From: Ophioceras dolichostomum
Lineage: Eukaryota > Ascomycota > Sordariomycetes > Magnaporthales > Ophioceraceae
DNA length: 64,000 nt
Direction of reading: 5' to 3'
NCBI GenBank assembly: GCA_003049485.1
Contig: PYST01000002.1
Span: 186,001 to 250,000 of the forward strand
Under the pieces are notes generated by a model. That model did not search any database. It saw nothing but the letters and a program-made list of their open reading frames with translations, and was not told where the DNA came from. Numbering within the stretch: the stretch's first letter is position 1; the number at the start of each line of letters is the position of its first letter. Below, piece after piece: positions 22,223-34,400 of the stretch. A program made the translations under genes and the position numbers.

Positions 22223-23173
22223 TCACCGCCAAGTGCCATGTAGCTTAACGCGACGATTCCTGCTTGGCCTGACGCCGACGTCGCCGTGCAGCATCAGGCT
22301 CTTCCAGCGGCGCCCGACGCTCACGCGGTCCTTGCCCAGGCTGCGCGCGCAGTCCTGCCAGTCCTCCCTCGTCAGCTGCAGCTTCTCCAGCACCAGCTCG
22401 ACGAGGATGCGGTCGTCCTCGGAGCTCCACGGCTCGCCGTCCGCCTCCACCTCGACGTCCGTACCTGGCGCGCACTCGCCGGCGCCGCCGTCTGCGTGCA
22501 GCAGCGAGTGGAAGTCCGCCCGCTCTAGGCCGAGTGGCAGGGCGGCTGGCGCGACGCGCGAGCGCTTTGGCGTTTGGGGCCGGGGGAGGAGGGCGGGAGC
22601 GAGTGCGAGCTCCGAGTCGACGACGAGTGTGGTGGTGTGCGCCGCCGCTTCAGCGTCTGCTGCTGCAGCGGTGGCGGTGGTGGCGGCGCTCTCGCCCAGC
22701 TCGAGGTCGCTGTCTAAGTCGTCGTCTTCGCGGCGGCGCTTGTTCAGGCCGCGCGGCGGCGCCGACGCGCGCTTGGTGATCTTCTTGCGCACCATCATCG
22801 GGTGGTCGGTGGCGGCGCCGCCGCAGCCGGTGGCCGAGTCGCCGGCGGCCCGGCGCGAGCGCAATCGAAGCTTGAGCGGAGAGGGCTCATGCGCGAGGGG
22901 AGGGGTCGGAAGCGACTGGTGCTGTTGTTGAGGGCCATGCGACGTCGATGGTGGTGTGATGAGCGGCGATGGCACCGAGAGGGGCGCCGGCGCGAGGGTG
23001 GGCGTGGCGAGGAGCGACTGGAGGTTGCGGCAGGCCGTGAAGATGTTTCCGACGGCGTGTTGCGTCGAGAGCTGCGGAGGGCTGGCCGGAGGGGAGACGA
23101 AGAGCGCGGATTGGAGGCGGGTGAGAGGAGGTCGTTGCGACGAGTCGCACGGTAACGCGGACGGGAGGAGCAT
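22223..23173 (-). CDS. Myb/SANT-like DNA-binding domain protein
   Basis: A single exon encodes 316 aa. The N-terminal half is Pro/Ser-rich with SP/TP motifs (SPPASPPQL, LPTPPLAHEPSPLKLRLRSR), followed by a basic nuclear-localisation-like region (RKKITKR, NKRRRE) and an acidic stretch. The C-terminus carries a SANT/Myb-like fold: WSSEDDRILVELVLEKLQLT, then DWQDCARSLGKDRVSVGRRW. The Trp spacing and the helix-3 pattern SVGRRWKSL resemble Myb recognition helices. The chain ends with a short basic tail (RNRRVKLHGTWR). It looks like a conserved Pezizomycotina nuclear protein, probably DNA- or chromatin-binding. No target is known to me. The 5.6 kb upstream spacer is long, as is often seen for regulators. 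Confidence 0.8.
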   Translation of the reverse strand: MLLPSALPCDSSQRPPLTRLQSALFVSPPASPPQLSTQHAVGNIFTACRNLQSLLATPTLAPAPLSVPSPLITPPSTSHGPQQQHQSLPTPPLAHEPSPLKLRLRSRRAAGDSATGCGGAATDHPMMVRKKITKRASAPPRGLNKRRREDDDLDSDLELGESAATTATAAAADAEAAAHTTTLVVDSELALAPALLPRPQTPKRSRVAPAALPLGLERADFHSLLHADGGAGECAPGTDVEVEADGEPWSSEDDRILVELVLEKLQLTREDWQDCARSLGKDRVSVGRRWKSLMLHGDVGVRPSRNRRVKLHGTWR

Positions 23174-26100
23174 GTTGGGCGGCTTTGAACAGGAGTGTTC
23201 GGTCGATCAGGCGAAGTGTTTGTGTGAATGCGCCAGAGAGCAAGAGATATATGCGCGCGACGACTGCGCGATCGGTGGAAGAACGTTTAAGGGTGTGTTC
23301 GAGGGTCGGGTTGCGCGATGCGACAGACGGCCGGCTCTGGTACCAGCGGTCGCAAAGGCAGCCCTGGGTCGCGCAAAGGGGTCAACTCGGCGCAAAGAGG
23401 TGAAGTAGTGCGAATTCTCGGTTTCAGGTGTAAAACAAGTCCACGCAGCAATGAAGCGTGAGTATTTTGTAAAGGAAAATATTCCAGGCGCAAACTTGAG
23501 TGTTTGTTTGTGTTTGTTGCGACAAATCGTTGTGAGGGTGATGGGAGAGGCGAGGAGGAGGAGAGATGGGATGGGGGGGACGGGGAGGTAGGCCAGAGGG
23601 AATAATGCGCCTAATAATAAGCGGTCCCCACCGCCAGGTCGCAAGGTGAAGACTGCACACAACCAGCAGGTGCGGCCTGGCCTGCTGCAGTTGGGTGGAG
23701 GTGCAGCCGGTGCAGGTAACAGGGGTCTTACAGCGTTCGACCGCCAAAAGTGGGCCACATGATGCGGATTCTATTAACTTAGTGCAACTAATGGTGGGCA
23801 CCGCAAAAGGCACTGAGCGTCCGCCGAGCCATCTGTGACACCCTGGACCATCGAAAAGGTTGTCGCAGTTTTTCCTTTTCCTTTCTCGTTCATGTCGACG
23901 GCTAGGCCGTTTCGAGCAGTATCCACGCTCTGGTGCTCAACTCGTAATCCGAACCGCCGCCGGCATTACGTTGTAGCCAGCTTAGGAAGAACACCATCCT
24001 GAACCCTCCGAGCCTCCCTAGAGATAGTAGAGGCTTCACAGACTCGTAAAGTTGGCGCGAAAAGCGAGGAGCAACCAGTACCGGAATCTCGTGGAAAACT
24101 ATTCTGCGGGTTCAGACGAGAAGGGAGGTCCCTGATTCGGAGGCGCGGACGACTGGCATCATCCCCATTCTGAGAGCCTACCGTCGATCGCTCTCTCCAT
24201 TCACCACCGTCGGTGATCGAAGCTAGCAATCCTCCTAGCCTGTATCGTTCAGTGACAACTTAGGAAAGCCATACCCACGGGCGATCAACACGGACCTCCG
24301 TCTATGTTTTGAAGCGTGTCACTTCAGCGGGACAGTCATGCCAAAGTGACAAAGTGCCTGAGAGTCCAAAGTCCATGGAGTTTACGCCCCCAGACCAGAC
24401 CAGGGGCCGTGCGGCAACACACACATAGAGCAGAAAGAGGCTTGAGGTCAGGGAGGAGGCACTGAGTAAAACAGGAGCTGAGCTGACTGACGCCCTGAGC
24501 CAGACAGACACCCAGACAGACCAGAGGGCTTTACGTAGTACTATATACGGCCGGCTGTTCCTGAATCCTGCCGCCGTCGCCGCCGCGGACCTGTCATTTC
24601 CCATCTACCGCTCAGCCACCGAGCTTCACCACGGACTGGAGCTTGCTCACCTCGGATGATGTTGGCCAAGCTCGACTTCAAACAGGTACCCGCGTCCTGA
24701 GTGGATGTTTTGTTCCTCGAGCTTATTATTACAACAGCTTTGAACTTACTCAGTACAAGCAGTCCTGGCGAGGACCCAACTAACGACGGAGCGATCGTCC
24801 CTTTCCCTTTTCTCAGCCCACAAAAGCCCCAGATCGAATCGATTTTGAAAATCTAAGTCACCCCGTTCCGGACAGACGACGTCGTGAACTGACTCGCACA
24901 CACCCCCCTATCTTGAGGGCAAATAGCGAAATGGAGGGAGGAGACTTGACCACAACCGGACCTGCATCGTGCTATCGAAGGTAGTGCTACGTTGTAAAAT
25001 ATGACAAAAATTTCCGCCTGATGCGCATGCCTTTTCCACCCGACTCTCCTCCCTCCCAAGACAGGTGGCCCGGCTGGACCGTCGATATACCGGCGAGTCG
25101 TTCGTTACGGAGTAGACAGTCCCATCCAGTGCTCCCTTTCTTTTCTCGGCTGGCTCGGAGACCGGCAAATAACCACTGATAAATACGACGACGGCTTGAT
25201 ACGCCCTGCGAAAACAAACTACTATATTTCCCATGTCCCTTATGCCAGATACTAATCTGAGGTCAGCCTGGTAAAAGAGTCCTTCACAGAAATTAAATAG
25301 CATGCCCTCCATTTTGGGGATCTTATTAGCCTTTCGGAGGCGAGGAGAGGGTGCGTCTGATAGTGATTTCATGAAGGCTCGAGAAGGAAGCCTGGTTTTT
25401 GGGACATCCCTGCCATCTAGCCGTCCAGCCATGCTCCCATGCCATCATCCATCCATCACCCCATGATCCACATCACCAAAATCGGGCAATTTTCTTTTTT
25501 TCTTTTCTTTTTTTCCCTTTTTTTAAACGTAATCTGCCGAAGGCCGATGTCCCGGGGGTCAAGTCCAGCCATTTGGTACGCCCGTTGAGAGAACGTGAAT
25601 TTCGTCACCATGTTGTGTTTGTAATCTTTGAGATTCCACAGCGCAAGGTACACCTACCTACCTACACCTGGATGGTCGATGTGATGGGAAAGCCATGACG
25701 TCCTTATGTCGGACTGCTATTGCCTGCGCTTGCAATGATCGACAGGGCGCTGCGTTTTGGATTCTTGCTTTAGCTCAGGACTTTATGTCACCAGCATACT
25801 CACACAACCCTCCCGCCTGCCTGAAGCTTGATTACTGAGACCCTGGGCGAAGCCCCTGGTTGCAACTCTAGCAAGCTGGCTCCTGGCAAGCAAGCAAGTC
25901 GACATGTCAATAGTTCGTGTCCTTGCGTCGTCGCCCCGGCGAGGAAGAATATGAGGCAGAAACGAAAGTAGGGTGGTGTGGGTGGAGTTGGGCGACGCAA
26001 GCGAGAGAGGTCACGCTGGTGCTAGTGGTGATATATCACACAGCGTCGGAGAGGGAACCCGACATAAATGGACGACGAGTGGCATCACCTGGTGAGGAAG

Positions 26101-28755
26101 AGATGAGGGGAGGAGGGGACTGGAGAGGAGGGAGAGGATGCTGCCGCCCGCGTGCTGCGTTCAACAGTGCAACCTTCTGCTGCTTGAGAGAGAGGGGGGA
26201 TGGAAGGGGCCATTCAGAGAATCGTATCGCCTGCGCGACCAACCGCCCCTCCCCCTCCTCTCCTCTCTCCCTCTGCCCCTCCTCTCTGCGGCGCGGTATA
26301 CGTCAACTACTACACACTACTACACTCTTCATCAGGAGATAAGGGGACATGCGCGCCATGCCAACCCTCTCCTGCACGATAAAGCATCGCAACTGCAAGT
26401 CATTCAGCGGCGGTGCAGGACCAGATTGCAACGGTCTTTTGCCGCCGCCAATATTTGATCGGGCCCAGAATTTCCCGGTCGGTCGTCGTCAAGGAGACAG
26501 ATGAGCGAACAGTGGATGCAGAGATGGAAGGGATGGATCAAGAGGAGCCGGAGTTGGAGTTGGGACCCCATCGAAGAAGAAGTCCATCGAAGTTGGGACC
26601 CGGCTGGGCAAGGGACGATGGGTCTGCTACCAACAACGTGTAAGAGAGTGGCTGAAGCAACAAACAACAAAAAGCAGCGGCAACCCAAACGACGGATGGG
26701 GGACTGCAGAACGATTGCCGGGCGTACAAAGATCCAAAAGGGCATTGGCAAGGACAGGGTAAGTTCTCCGTCCTCTTTTTTTCTGCGTGAGCGCCGCGAC
26801 ATGCGCCCCGATAACACATCGTCTCTGAGAAGGAGGGGAGGGAGCGAGGGGAGGAGAGGGAGGGGACGAAGGGGGGAGGGGAGGGGGAATGCCAGATTCC
26901 GACGTCTCTCGAGGTGAACGCGTCTGGACGCGAGCGTGACGCGACGGCGACGCGGTGTGTTAAATGAGCCACCCAGAGCCATTGCCCAATCACGGCACCT
27001 GGCTGTGCCCGAGGCGCACTGATTGGATGGGCCCGCCCGCCGCTGACCCAGCGCGGCTTTCCCAAGTGGGGAATCACGAAGGAAGCTTATCCCTGCTTGC
27101 CCGTTTGGCAGACCCCTGTCACGCGTGTCCACCATGAAAAGAGCTGCTGCAGATCAACGGGCGGGCTTGCTTGCCCTTCACTGTTCATGCAGAGGCTCTC
27201 CACGCGCGAAACCGTCGTCGACCGACAGTGACACCGCTAGAGCACCACCACCACCACTACCTACCGTAGCTAGCACCTTCGTCACCACTACCCCGTCACT
27301 TATCACTTATCGGTGTCGTCGTTCATTCACACCGCTCTAGTTCTGTATCTGGGGCACGAGGGGGCTAAGGATGAGGCTATTTGCTAGTGACGATCGTGGG
27401 GCCTGCCAGCGCAAACTTACGTCGCTGAACTCGCCGCCCCGTTGCGCGGAGGACCGGCCAGTCAAGCCGTCGCACGAACTGTTGACGAGAGAAGAACAAC
27501 GCTCCAATTGATGCTCTAGACCACAGGCGGCCGTGTCTAGTGGTCCTATCTGGTGACCAACCTCTCAACCCACCGCCAGGGGCGCCAGTCAGTAACCTCC
27601 CGTCGCGGAGACTGGTAGCGGCAAAAAAAGGTGTGTGATGAGTCAAGTCTTCATCGACACCTTAGCGGCTCTGGAGTGAGTCTCCGGAGCCCCTTTTCTC
27701 TTTCGAGGTTGGGCTGCCGTTGCCATTGCCTGTGTTTTATTCAGAGAAGTTGTGGCTTAGCTGGGCCAGGAGTTGACGGTCCTGTGTGGTATGTGAAGCG
27801 AGTACGAAGAGGTCTACCTCGTCACTCTGGAGGTGATTTCACAGCTCCAGTGATTCAACTCACGCCGCGGGTTTTGTTTCCTTATTCAATCCACCCCCCC
27901 TCTATCGTAGTCGTAAACGAGAAGTGTCAAATCGTTATTGCATCGTCGCCAGCCGTGAGATTCTTGTCGAGTGACGGATCTCCTCTGCTTCAGCTACCCC
28001 TGACCGTCATATCACGGAGAAGGTGAAGGCAGCACCTTCTCCGCCTCATCCTAAGTCAAGAGCACGAAGACCACTTCGAATTGGGACATCAATGCTATGG
28101 CCGGGGTCTGTAAAATCAATCGACCTGTCAATCGACCTGTCAATCGACCTGTAAGTCCTCGAGAAGTTGTCTCCTGAAGCATCCTGCCCTCGCTGACGCG
28201 GACACTTGGTAGGGCCTATTTGAGCTGGTGAATATCTCAGCTCAGCATTGCTATTGTCTAAACTGCCGATCTACTTGGACGTCATTTCGATGAACAGCAT
28301 ACTCGGTGCCGTTCAAGGCGTTCCGTCGGCGGGACTAACGCTGATCTCCGTCCCGAGCCCTCCCGCAGCGTCCTATCCGCTCAGTGTCGGCTCGCCAACT
28401 CGCTATCTGCCGCTTGCGGTATCAGGCTTTAGGCATATCTTATTCACTGCCTTCGCCAGGAAATGAGGCCATGATATTCACCAGGCAGCTGGTCACGAGG
28501 GCCAGAGTGGGAGTTATTCATCAAGCTTCGCCAATATTAACGCGTCAGTCAGTTCCTCCCAATTCCCGCGAGGAGCCTCCGAGTTCACCCTTCTCCCTCT
28601 CTTTCTTTTCTTCTTCATACAACATATTTTCCTCCTCACTTCCGTATCTCCTAGTCTCTCTTCCTGGTATCATATCGTATCCCCGCCTCTCCTAGACCTC
28701 TGCAAGCATCTTCTCCCTGGCTTGCTCAGAGGCTAGGTGGGTAGACATCGCCGAC
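23174..28755. other. 5.6 kb divergent gene desert
   Basis: This is the longest gene-free stretch in the window. It lies between the divergent starts of the Myb-like gene and the Cys-rich gene. Both strands show only short or shadow frames without motifs. Local features are a pyrimidine run at 25495-25525, purine-rich GGGGAGG tracts at 26100-26210 and 26830-26890, and a 12-bp triplicate at 28116-28151. C/T-rich sequence at 28590-28690 precedes the Cys-rich gene, as is usual in fungal core promoters. It may contain long 5' UTRs or non-coding RNA. Confidence 0.5.
28116..28151. repeat. 12-bp tandem repeat, three perfect copies
   Basis: The unit TCAATCGACCTG occurs three times in tandem without mismatch, about 600 bp before the Cys-rich gene. 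It may be a short replication-slippage array or a cluster of binding sites. Nothing else supports function. Confidence 0.9.
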
Positions 28756-30516
28756 ATGGTCGGGGTGCACAGCAGTTGGACGCCGTACCGGCGGAACTCG
28801 GCCAAGTGCGACTTCTGCGACGCCCGAGCAGGCACTATGGGTGTCCTGCAACGGTGCGATTTGTGCGGCATGCAGTGCTGTCGCTCTTGCCTCTCGGGTG
28901 GCAAGCTGGACCGCAACCATCGGCTCGATCCCGCGGATGCCGTCTGGACGGACGACTGCTCCGATGGCAACTCCGGCGTGGACCACTCGATCAGTGGTGG
29001 CCACCACGACGATGACAACAGCGGCGATGAGGATGAGCAGGATGATATACCCATGCGCCGCTGCCCCTCCTGCGACGGCGACTTTAAGGCGTCTCACTTT
29101 GCGTGGTTAGTTTTTAACAGAAAAGCATCAGCTTCCCTCCAGGAGCATCCCCTCTGCCTGGGCTGCAGCCGCAAGGCCTGCACTGCTTGCAAGCGGAATC
29201 TCCCAATGACGGAGTTTTATTTCTCTCAAGGCGAGGGCCGTGCTGGCTCGTGGGTGGAGCATCGTCAGTGTCGCCGTTGCAACAGTGAGCGGCGAAGATC
29301 TAATGCGTTCTGCCGCCAACGCAGGCTGACCGCCGCTGCCACCGCGACCACCACCGCCACCGATGCCTCTGCGGACGCCTCTACTGCATCGTCTTCGTCC
29401 GCCACTCCGATCCATCATGGCCCGATGCCCGCCGCTTATCACTTTCCCCAAGGCTTCATCAGTTATCAGGGATATGGCCCTCCTCAGGGATTTGGTCCTC
29501 ATCAGCACCACTCGTTGCTCACCGGCGGCTACCAGCCGCATGCGAACCTTCAGTATCCGTACTCGCATCAGGGACCGGCTCCTGCCCCAGTCGGCTTCGG
29601 AGCCGCCGCGCCGCGGCATCCGTCAAATCCTGGAGCTAGCCATTCGCCCTCCGCCTCGGGTCATCGCATCAACACCGCGACTTCAGCGTCGTTCAACCAG
29701 ACGGGCAACGAGTTCGGTGGCTTCATGGCCTTCCACACTGGCCGCTACCAGCCGTTCGCGGATGAGGAAGCCACCGCTCCGAACCCATCAGCCCAGCAGT
29801 ACCAGCGCGATCAGTTCTGGGACCCGGCGAACCCCTCCACCCTGGCGCCGTTACGCATCGACCCCTTGAATTCGTATCAGGGCTATGGTCTCCATCATCG
29901 TCATGTCGACTACTCGGAGCCCCGCACACTGCCTCGCCTGTTCGGCTTCCAGCGGCCTCCGCAGCACCATCACCACGCTGCGGACGGCATCCGTCCAACT
30001 CAGCCGGTGAGCGAGCAGGTGGGCCAGCAGACCCGCATGCCCGTCGCGGTTCCGACCATCGACACCAACGTGTCCGCGCAAGCGTCTAGCGCGGATGACA
30101 TGATCGGAAACGCGCACGAAGGTCACCAACTCAACCTTGCTTTCCGGCCCCACTTCATCGCTGGTCATAACCCAGGCTTCATCTTCCGCGACCCCTTCGC
30201 GCAGCCGCCAGCCGTGATGACGGACCAGCAACACGCAGCCGCCACACTGCCGACTCCTACTAGCCCCGCAACTCCCGCTAGTCCCGCGAGCCCCGAGGAC
30301 TGCTTCCGGGACCACGTCGGCCACGAGGCGCTGTCCTCGGCCAGCAGCCGGGCTCCTCCCACCCCTATGGAGGGGGAGGACGACGAATCGCTGGAAGAGG
30401 GCGCTGTTTTTCACGGCCCTGCCGGCTTTCCTGTCGATGGCCTTCCCAACGGCTCATCCGAGCACACGGCGGCTTTCAACCATCGCCGCTATGGAGTTCG
30501 CGATGACGAGCTCTGA
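28756..30516 (+). CDS. Cys-rich (zinc-binding) protein of unknown family
   Basis: This is a single long frame of 586 aa starting with MVGVHSSWTPYRRNSAKC. Residues about 18-45 hold seven Cys in a C-x2-C-x12-C-x2-C-x3-CC-x2-C pattern (CDFCDA, CDLCGMQCCRSC), as in small RING/FYVE/B-box-like zinc folds. After an acidic linker comes a second cluster: CPSCDGDF, CLGCSRKACTACKRNLP, TEFYFSQGEG and CRRCNSERR. The C-x2-C, then LPxxxFxF, then C-x2-C order resembles Stc1-type zinc domains, but this is only a resemblance. The remaining 380 residues are Pro/His/Gln/Ala-rich, probably disordered, with PTPTSPATPASPASP repeats. I do not recognise the protein. Zinc-dependent protein or nucleic-acid binding is the most that can be inferred. 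Confidence 0.75.
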   Translation: MVGVHSSWTPYRRNSAKCDFCDARAGTMGVLQRCDLCGMQCCRSCLSGGKLDRNHRLDPADAVWTDDCSDGNSGVDHSISGGHHDDDNSGDEDEQDDIPMRRCPSCDGDFKASHFAWLVFNRKASASLQEHPLCLGCSRKACTACKRNLPMTEFYFSQGEGRAGSWVEHRQCRRCNSERRRSNAFCRQRRLTAAATATTTATDASADASTASSSSATPIHHGPMPAAYHFPQGFISYQGYGPPQGFGPHQHHSLLTGGYQPHANLQYPYSHQGPAPAPVGFGAAAPRHPSNPGASHSPSASGHRINTATSASFNQTGNEFGGFMAFHTGRYQPFADEEATAPNPSAQQYQRDQFWDPANPSTLAPLRIDPLNSYQGYGLHHRHVDYSEPRTLPRLFGFQRPPQHHHHAADGIRPTQPVSEQVGQQTRMPVAVPTIDTNVSAQASSADDMIGNAHEGHQLNLAFRPHFIAGHNPGFIFRDPFAQPPAVMTDQQHAAATLPTPTSPATPASPASPEDCFRDHVGHEALSSASSRAPPTPMEGEDDESLEEGAVFHGPAGFPVDGLPNGSSEHTAAFNHRRYGVRDDEL

Positions 30517-31475
30517 GCGAGGCGGATCACGTCACAGCATTCGGTCGGCACGGCGCTCTCTCTACTCGCAAATCAAGCGCCCGGCCGCCGACAACTCCAT
30601 TCGCTACCGGAATTCTCTCCGTTTCCCCCGCCTCAAGATCTCGCTCGTCCTCGACGCCCTTAGATATCTCCCCTCCCCGTGGTATTCATCTTGGCTCCTG
30701 TTTTCTTTTTCATATGATAGTAGTGCTCGCTCAGCCCCGTACGGCGGCTGCGATTCCGAGACACGAAACCACACGTTTTCCCTCAACCAACCCGATCTAC
30801 CGTCGACTGACCGATCAGTCAGTCAATGTGGAGTTGAGGGCAGAGAGTTGGGAGGATTGTTCTCAGGGGTGGACTCGATTCTGCCATTCTTCCCCATTTT
30901 CCGGCATTCTTTCTTCCGTCGCGATGAATTCCCCCAATTCTAGGCACATTGCCCATTGCCCACTGCTCAATGCCCCTTGCTCCTTGCCCCTTTCCCATTT
31001 CCCATATCCCCTTTTTTTCCAACACCAAAAGTCAGTTGAGAGACCTAGGTAGGTAGATAGATACCTATACCTAGGTAGATGGTTAATAAAGGAACGGCGG
31101 CCATAGCATTTCGCTCGCTGCCGCATCGAGGTAGTAGGTAGAGGCCATCAGACCCGAAATCAAGTTGAGTTCTTTCCATCACATGCAATGAATGAATCGA
31201 ATAGTGAGTAACTACAGTAGCTCTTTGTCGTCTTGTTGACCGTTCCTGTCTCTGCATCTTGACAAACACGCGTAAACTCTCAACCTAGATCTCTTCTTCT
31301 CCTATAAATCGACCAACGGTAGGTACAGTGTTACAGTCTGAAATCTCAACTATGAGAAAAACGAACGCCGAACAATATGAGATGCTTGAGTACCACTGAG
31401 ACAGACAAACCTCGCTCTAATGCAATTTTATCTTGACCGCCCAATACCATATCCAAGCGCCCCAACGCCAAGCAC
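30517..31475. other. Convergent 3' spacer
   Basis: This 0.96 kb spacer lies between the stops of the Cys-rich gene and the ABC transporter. It contains one exact TACCTAGGTA palindrome (31068-31077) and near copies at 31042-31058. No gene was recognised. Confidence 0.55.
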
Positions 31476-34400
31476 TTATACATCCACCATCTTGCCCAAG
31501 ATGATCTCTATCAGTTTGTCCTTCTCCGCACTCCGTTGTACAAGGTCCCAGAACGCCCCAGTGCCATCCTCTTCCTCCTCCACGGCATCATCATCCTCCA
31601 CCTCCGCGGCAGCAACAAGAGTAGTCCCATCCTCCGCCCCAACAACTCGCTGCTGCTGCTTGGTCTTATTATCATCACCATGAATCTTCCTCCTCTCCCT
31701 CGCCATCCCCCTCCCAAGCAGCTCAGCCGGCGTGCCCATCTCCGCGACGCGCCCCTCGCGCAGGACGAGCACCCTGTCGAAGTCGGCCACGGTGCTGAGC
31801 CGGTGCGCGATGACGAACACGGTGCAGCCGGACGCGACGAAGGTCTCGCGCAGCGACTCCTGGATGGCCGCGTCGGTGGCGCGGTCCACGGCCGACGTCG
31901 CCTCGTCCAGCACCACGATCTTCGGCCGAGCCAGCAGAGCGCGCGCGAGGCACACCAGCTGCCGCTGGCCCTGCGAGAGGTTGGAGCCGCCCATGGAGAT
32001 GGGCGCCGAGAGGTCGCGGAAGGCGTCGCGTCCGTCGTCTGAAGATGATGCTCCTTCCTCTTCTTCTTCGCTGCTGCTGTTGCTTTCGCTGCTAGTCGTC
32101 GTCGTCGTCGCTTCGGCGGTCTCGGGCCGCACGAGGTGCACCCGCTGCAGGGCGCTCTGCAGCTGGAAGTCGTCCAACTCGCCCTCCATGTCGAGGTTGG
32201 AGCGCAGGGTGCCCGAGAAGAGGAAGGGGTCCTGCGGGATGATGGCCAGGCGGCTGCGCAGCTGGCTCAGCTTGAGGCGGGCGATGTCGATGCCGTCAAT
32301 GCGGACGCAGCCCTCGCGCGGCTCGAGCAGGCGGAACAGCACGGACGCGAGCGTCGACTTGCCGGCACCCGTGCGGCCCACGATGCCCACGCGCTCGCCG
32401 GGCCTCACGGTGAAGTTGAGGTTCTTCAGCACCGGCGGCAGCGAGGGCTTGTACGCCACGGTGAGGTTCTCGACCTCGACCTCGCCGCGGGTGGGCCACG
32501 CCGCCGGCGCGTCCTCGCCGCCCTGGGGCTCCGTCTCCAGCTCGCAGTACTCCAGGACACGCTCGGTGGCGTTGAAGCCCAGCTCGATCGACGCCACGTT
32601 AGAGAGCAAATTCGTCAGGGCGGAGGTGTACTGCAGCGCGAAGGTGAGGCCGAAGCCGGCGAGCGCGGCGTCGACGCGGCTGAAGGCGATGGCGGCGGCT
32701 ACGAGGGTGACGAAGAGCACGCCGATGGCGCCCATGCGGAACGACATCCACCGCTGGCACAGCACGAGCGCCCAGCTGGTCTTGGTGGCCGTGTTGATCA
32801 GGTCGTACATGCGGGCGGCGTAGAAGTCGGCCCGGCCGAAGCCGCGGATGGTCGACAGGCCCGTCAGCACGGACGAGAACTGGTCGTAGATGGGTGACCA
32901 CACGACCGAGTTGATGCGCTTGATGTCGCGCGCGGCGCTGATGTACTGGGCCGCCACGCGCGCGTACAGCACGAGCAGGCCCAGGCCGAAGATGTTGACC
33001 CACTTGGACACCGAGAGCGACGCGACCACGATGGTGATGACCGCGAGCACGCTCTGCAGCGTACCGCCCAGCTCGGCTGCCACGCGACGGTCCAGCGTGA
33101 ACACGTCGCTCGTAAAGCGGTTGAGGACGCGACCGGAGGGGGTCGTGTCGATCCAACGCAGCGGCGCCCGAAGGATCGAGAACGTCATGCGCTCGAACAG
33201 CACCTTGGCCGTCTTCAGTCCGATCACGGTGAAGATGAGCTGCCGCGAGATGCTGACGGCCACCGACGTGATCCCCAGCACGATGTACGCCGCCATCCAG
33301 AACGCGACTGACTGCTCACGCGTGAGCCCATCGGTGTGGAATCCGTCCCGGCGGTACGTCTGGTAGGCGTAGATGAGGGGATTTTGCGTGTAGGTCTGGT
33401 GGGTGGCAAACCCCTGAATGGCACTGAAGTCGCTCGCTCCCGCTCCGTTTCCACCGTGGGCTGCTGCGTTGGCGGGGAGCATGTTGGAGGAGAACACGGA
33501 CGCGGGCCGGTCGCTCTCCGACACCTCCTTGAGCGTCCATGTGCGGCCCACGAGGATGAAGCGGGTGCTGACGATGAGGAACACTGCCAGCAGCCACAGC
33601 AGGAGAGACCTGCTAGACTTGATGTAGGTCTTATACACCTTCCACTTCACCCGCCCCGTCTCGCGTGTCTCTTCGTTCTCCTTTTCCTTCTTCTTCCTCG
33701 ACTTCTTCTTCGTGTCATCCTCTTCGCCGTCGCTCTCGTCGCTCTCGTCAGGGGTGCCCACCTGAGGCGTCGTCGCATGGCTGAAGTCGTTGCGATCCTC
33801 GTCGGAAGGAGCCGTCTCGACGGCAGTCCCAGTCGTGGACGAGCCATCGTCCAGCCTAGGAGAGGCAGAGGCAGAGAGACTCTTGGTCGGGGTAAGCGTT
33901 TCTGCGTGCTCTAGACGGCCGTCGTGCAAGCGCACCAGATAGCTCGCCCTGGGCAGACACATTTCGGCATGATGCGTTGCAAGGATGCGAGTGCGCCCCT
34001 GCGCGAGCTCGCCGGTCAGAGCCTGGTCGACGATGATGCGGCCAACGTGAGCATCGACGGCGCTGAGGACATCGTCGAGTATCAGGATGCCAGCGCGGGA
34101 GTACAAAGCTCGCGCGAGAGCGATTCGCCAGCGCTGCCCACCGCTCAGCGAGACTCCTTTGGGGCCGACCTCGGTGGTGTCGCCGTCGGTGAGCAGCTCG
34201 ATGTCCTTCTCCAAAGCACATGCACCGAGAACCTTGGCATATCGGCGGCTGTTCAGGGGGAGCCCAAAGAGGATGTTTTCCCTCACGGTGCCCGACTCGA
34301 TCCACGGCATCTGAGAAACGAACGCCGTCAGTGACGGGAGAATCCAGTCTTCGTCGGGGATGAATGCGAGTCCGGCCAGGGCCTGCGGAGCAGGAGGGAC

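Noticed and set aside
22125..22931. 268-codon plus-strand ORF
   Set aside because: It is antisense to the Myb-like gene, is Ser/Ala-rich and lacks motifs.
26404..27135. 243-codon minus-strand ORF in the gene desert
   Set aside because: Other frames at the same place are equally open, as expected over a purine/pyrimidine-biased tract. No domain was seen.
31732..32823. 363-codon plus-strand ORF
   Set aside because: It lies opposite the NBD2 region of the ABCC transporter. Its Ser/Arg-rich reading is a mirror of GC-rich codons and has no family motif.
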